This document shows, piece by piece, positions 41,597 through 42,797 of a DNA stretch of 42,797 nt (its first letter is position 1; every line of letters begins with the position of its first letter). The notes under the pieces were generated by a model that saw only the letters and a list, made by a program, of their open reading frames with translations, made no database searches and was not told the origin of the DNA. This DNA is from Actinomycetes bacterium. GTDB taxonomy: Bacteria; Actinomycetota; Thermoleophilia; BMS3ABIN01. The DNA is taken from positions 77,422 to 120,218 of the forward strand of contig JAJYXB010000017.1 of assembly GCA_021791195.1 (NCBI GenBank), given 5' to 3'. Position numbers and translations under genes: made by a program.

Positions 41597-42733
41597 ATGA
41601 TGAAAAAAATGATTATTGCGCTGCTCGCCGTGGTCGTGGCGATCGCGGCTGCATTGCTGGTCGCGGGCTGTGGCAGCTTGCCGAAAAGCGCCGTGGCGGA
41701 AGTGAACGGGAAGGTCATCACCAAGGAAGATCTCGACAATAAAATCCAGGATCTGCAAGCGCAGTACGGCAGTCAGGGCGGTCTGCCCCAGCCGGGTACG
41801 CCGGAATACGCCGATTTTCAGAAACAGGTCGCTGAGGAGCTGGTGACCGAGGAGGTCATGTGGTTCGAGGCTGACAAGATGGGCATTCAGGTCACGAATG
41901 ACGATGTCAACAAGCAGATTGACCAGATCAAGCAGTCAGTCGGTGGCGACAAGCAGTTCCAGCAGGCGCTCAGTCAGCGCAACATGACGCTGGACCGGCT
42001 CAAGGACAACGTGCGCAAGGGGCTGATCTACCAGAAGCTCTTTGATCAGGTCACCAAGAACCAGGGGCAGGTCACCGACCAGCAGGCCCAGGATTACTAT
42101 AACCAGCACAAGAGCGACGGCACCTTCCAGCAGCCGGAACAGCGCCAGGTGCGCCATATCCTCGTGGCCGACCAGGCCACGGCGCAGAAGATCGAGGCGC
42201 AGCTCAAATCCGGCGCCGACTTCGCGGCGCTGGCCAAGCAGTATTCGACCGACACCGCCTCCAAGGACAAGGGTGGCGAGCTCGGCACGGTGCCCAGCCA
42301 GAACAGCGGTTTCGTGCCCGCGTTCGAGCAGGCGATGGACAAGCTGGCTGCCGGCCAGATCTCCGATCCGGTCAAGACCCAGTTCGGCTGGCACATCATC
42401 CAGGTGGAGAAGATTATCCCGGCCGGCACGCAGAGCTTCGACCAGGCCAAGAGCCAGATCAAGCAGCAGATGCAGCAGGACAACCAGCAGCAGGTCTTCA
42501 TGAGCTGGCTCAATAAAACCAAGGCAAACTATGACATCAAATATGCCGACGAGTTCAATCCGGCGATCACGACGCCGGTGACCGGCGGCACGGGGACCGC
42601 GGCGCTGCCGGGAACCAGTACGGCTCCCGCGGCAGCCGGTTCAGCGCCGGCCGCCAGTTCGGCGCCGGCCGCGGCCCCGGCACAACAGCCGGCCGCACCA
42701 GCTCAGCAACCCCAGGCGCCGCCGCAGCCATAA
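41597..42733 (+). CDS. PrsA/SurA-like peptidyl-prolyl isomerase lipoprotein
   Basis: A 378-residue exported foldase. Signal with lipobox LLVAGC (Cys near residue 24). A SurA-type N-terminal helical domain follows (AVAEVNGKVITKEDLDNKIQ ... EELVTEEVMWFEADKMGI). The parvulin domain has EQRQVRHILVADQATAQKIEA, FAALAKQYSTDTASKDKGGE, LGTVPSQNSGFVPAFEQA and FGWHIIQVEKI. The tail of about 60 residues is Pro/Ala/Gln-rich and probably disordered in the cell wall. ATG 41597 has GGGAG eight nt upstream. It follows mfd by 19 nt. Confidence 0.92.
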   Translation: MMKKMIIALLAVVVAIAAALLVAGCGSLPKSAVAEVNGKVITKEDLDNKIQDLQAQYGSQGGLPQPGTPEYADFQKQVAEELVTEEVMWFEADKMGIQVTNDDVNKQIDQIKQSVGGDKQFQQALSQRNMTLDRLKDNVRKGLIYQKLFDQVTKNQGQVTDQQAQDYYNQHKSDGTFQQPEQRQVRHILVADQATAQKIEAQLKSGADFAALAKQYSTDTASKDKGGELGTVPSQNSGFVPAFEQAMDKLAAGQISDPVKTQFGWHIIQVEKIIPAGTQSFDQAKSQIKQQMQQDNQQQVFMSWLNKTKANYDIKYADEFNPAITTPVTGGTGTAALPGTSTAPAAAGSAPAASSAPAAAPAQQPAAPAQQPQAPPQP

Positions 42734-42781
42734 GCGGCGGCGAGCCCGGCAAACACCAGTGAATTGACGGAGCCAGCGTTG

Positions 42782-42797
42782 ATGAAGAAGAAAGCCA
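42782..42797 (+). CDS. Start of a further gene (partial)
   Basis: ATG 42782 is preceded by GACGGAG and reads MKKKA to the window end. Too short for identification; a basic start like this could be a signal peptide. Confidence 0.35.

Noticed and set aside
40087-41739. Minus-strand frame of 550 codons opposite mfd
   Set aside because: Antisense shadow caused by high GC third positions; mfd motifs are unbroken on the plus strand.

Overview
The window is GC-rich chromosomal DNA from a bacterium. Three things suggest a deep-branching actinobacterium: the order rsmA-ispE-tRNA-glmU-prs-rplY-pth-mfd, a futalosine-type menaquinone pair (UbiD-like plus UbiA-like), and C5-pathway haem genes beside rex. 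This placement is an inference. A CooC-type nickel-insertion ATPase suggests that a CO dehydrogenase is encoded elsewhere, which would fit an anaerobic or facultative life style.

Layout. 1-2231 (minus): end of a polyprenyl-phosphate-mannose-type glycosyltransferase and a two-gene ABC-2 exporter. 2352-8243 (plus): copper P-type ATPase, a palindromic repeat, a metallophosphoesterase, and two paralogous twin-rhodanese proteins (one lipoprotein, one cytoplasmic). 8227-10162: a small basic protein and an O-antigen-ligase-like membrane protein. 10119-17172 (minus): a respiratory supply cluster, read as cooC, hemB, hemL, rex, a HepS-like protein, mqnL and mqnP. 17194-24923 (plus): an unusual secreted-protein/peptide locus. 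25020-29496: diguanylate cyclase, DedA, UppP, a second copy of the palindromic repeat, and a Pit-type phosphate transporter with its DUF47 partner. 29542-42797: the conserved housekeeping block, interrupted between ispE and glmU by a patch of mobile-element scars.

The most unusual part is 17781-24853. Two large exported proteins, a duplicated beta-propeller and a divergent twin-rhodanese protein with an FN3-like region, share a C-terminal domain of about 105 residues. Each is followed by a tiny gene of 40-41 codons too short for ordinary gene calling. The two peptides share the segment TFECANWQCSVVVP exactly. They carry a leader-like Y-x2-P-x-L-x3-E-x-L-x3-T pattern in the same register as lasso-peptide leaders, yet lack an acidic residue for lasso ring closure. 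Between the two modules lie a lipoprotein and an HPr-kinase-like P-loop protein, a family known to phosphorylate some lasso precursors. No cyclase, protease or radical SAM enzyme is present in the window. I read this as a candidate new ribosomally made, modified peptide (RiPP) or peptide-cofactor system tied to exported proteins. Its function is unknown.

The second notable part is 31376-32741. A lower-GC, TsdA-like dihaem cytochrome lipoprotein gene is enclosed by near-perfect inverted repeats of about 48 bp with no transposase inside, which is the form of a mobile insertion cassette. It is flanked by the N-terminal stub of an IS5-like transposase and by a truncated ArsR regulator. Together with three twin-rhodanese proteins, this gives the window a recurring sulfur-transfer theme.
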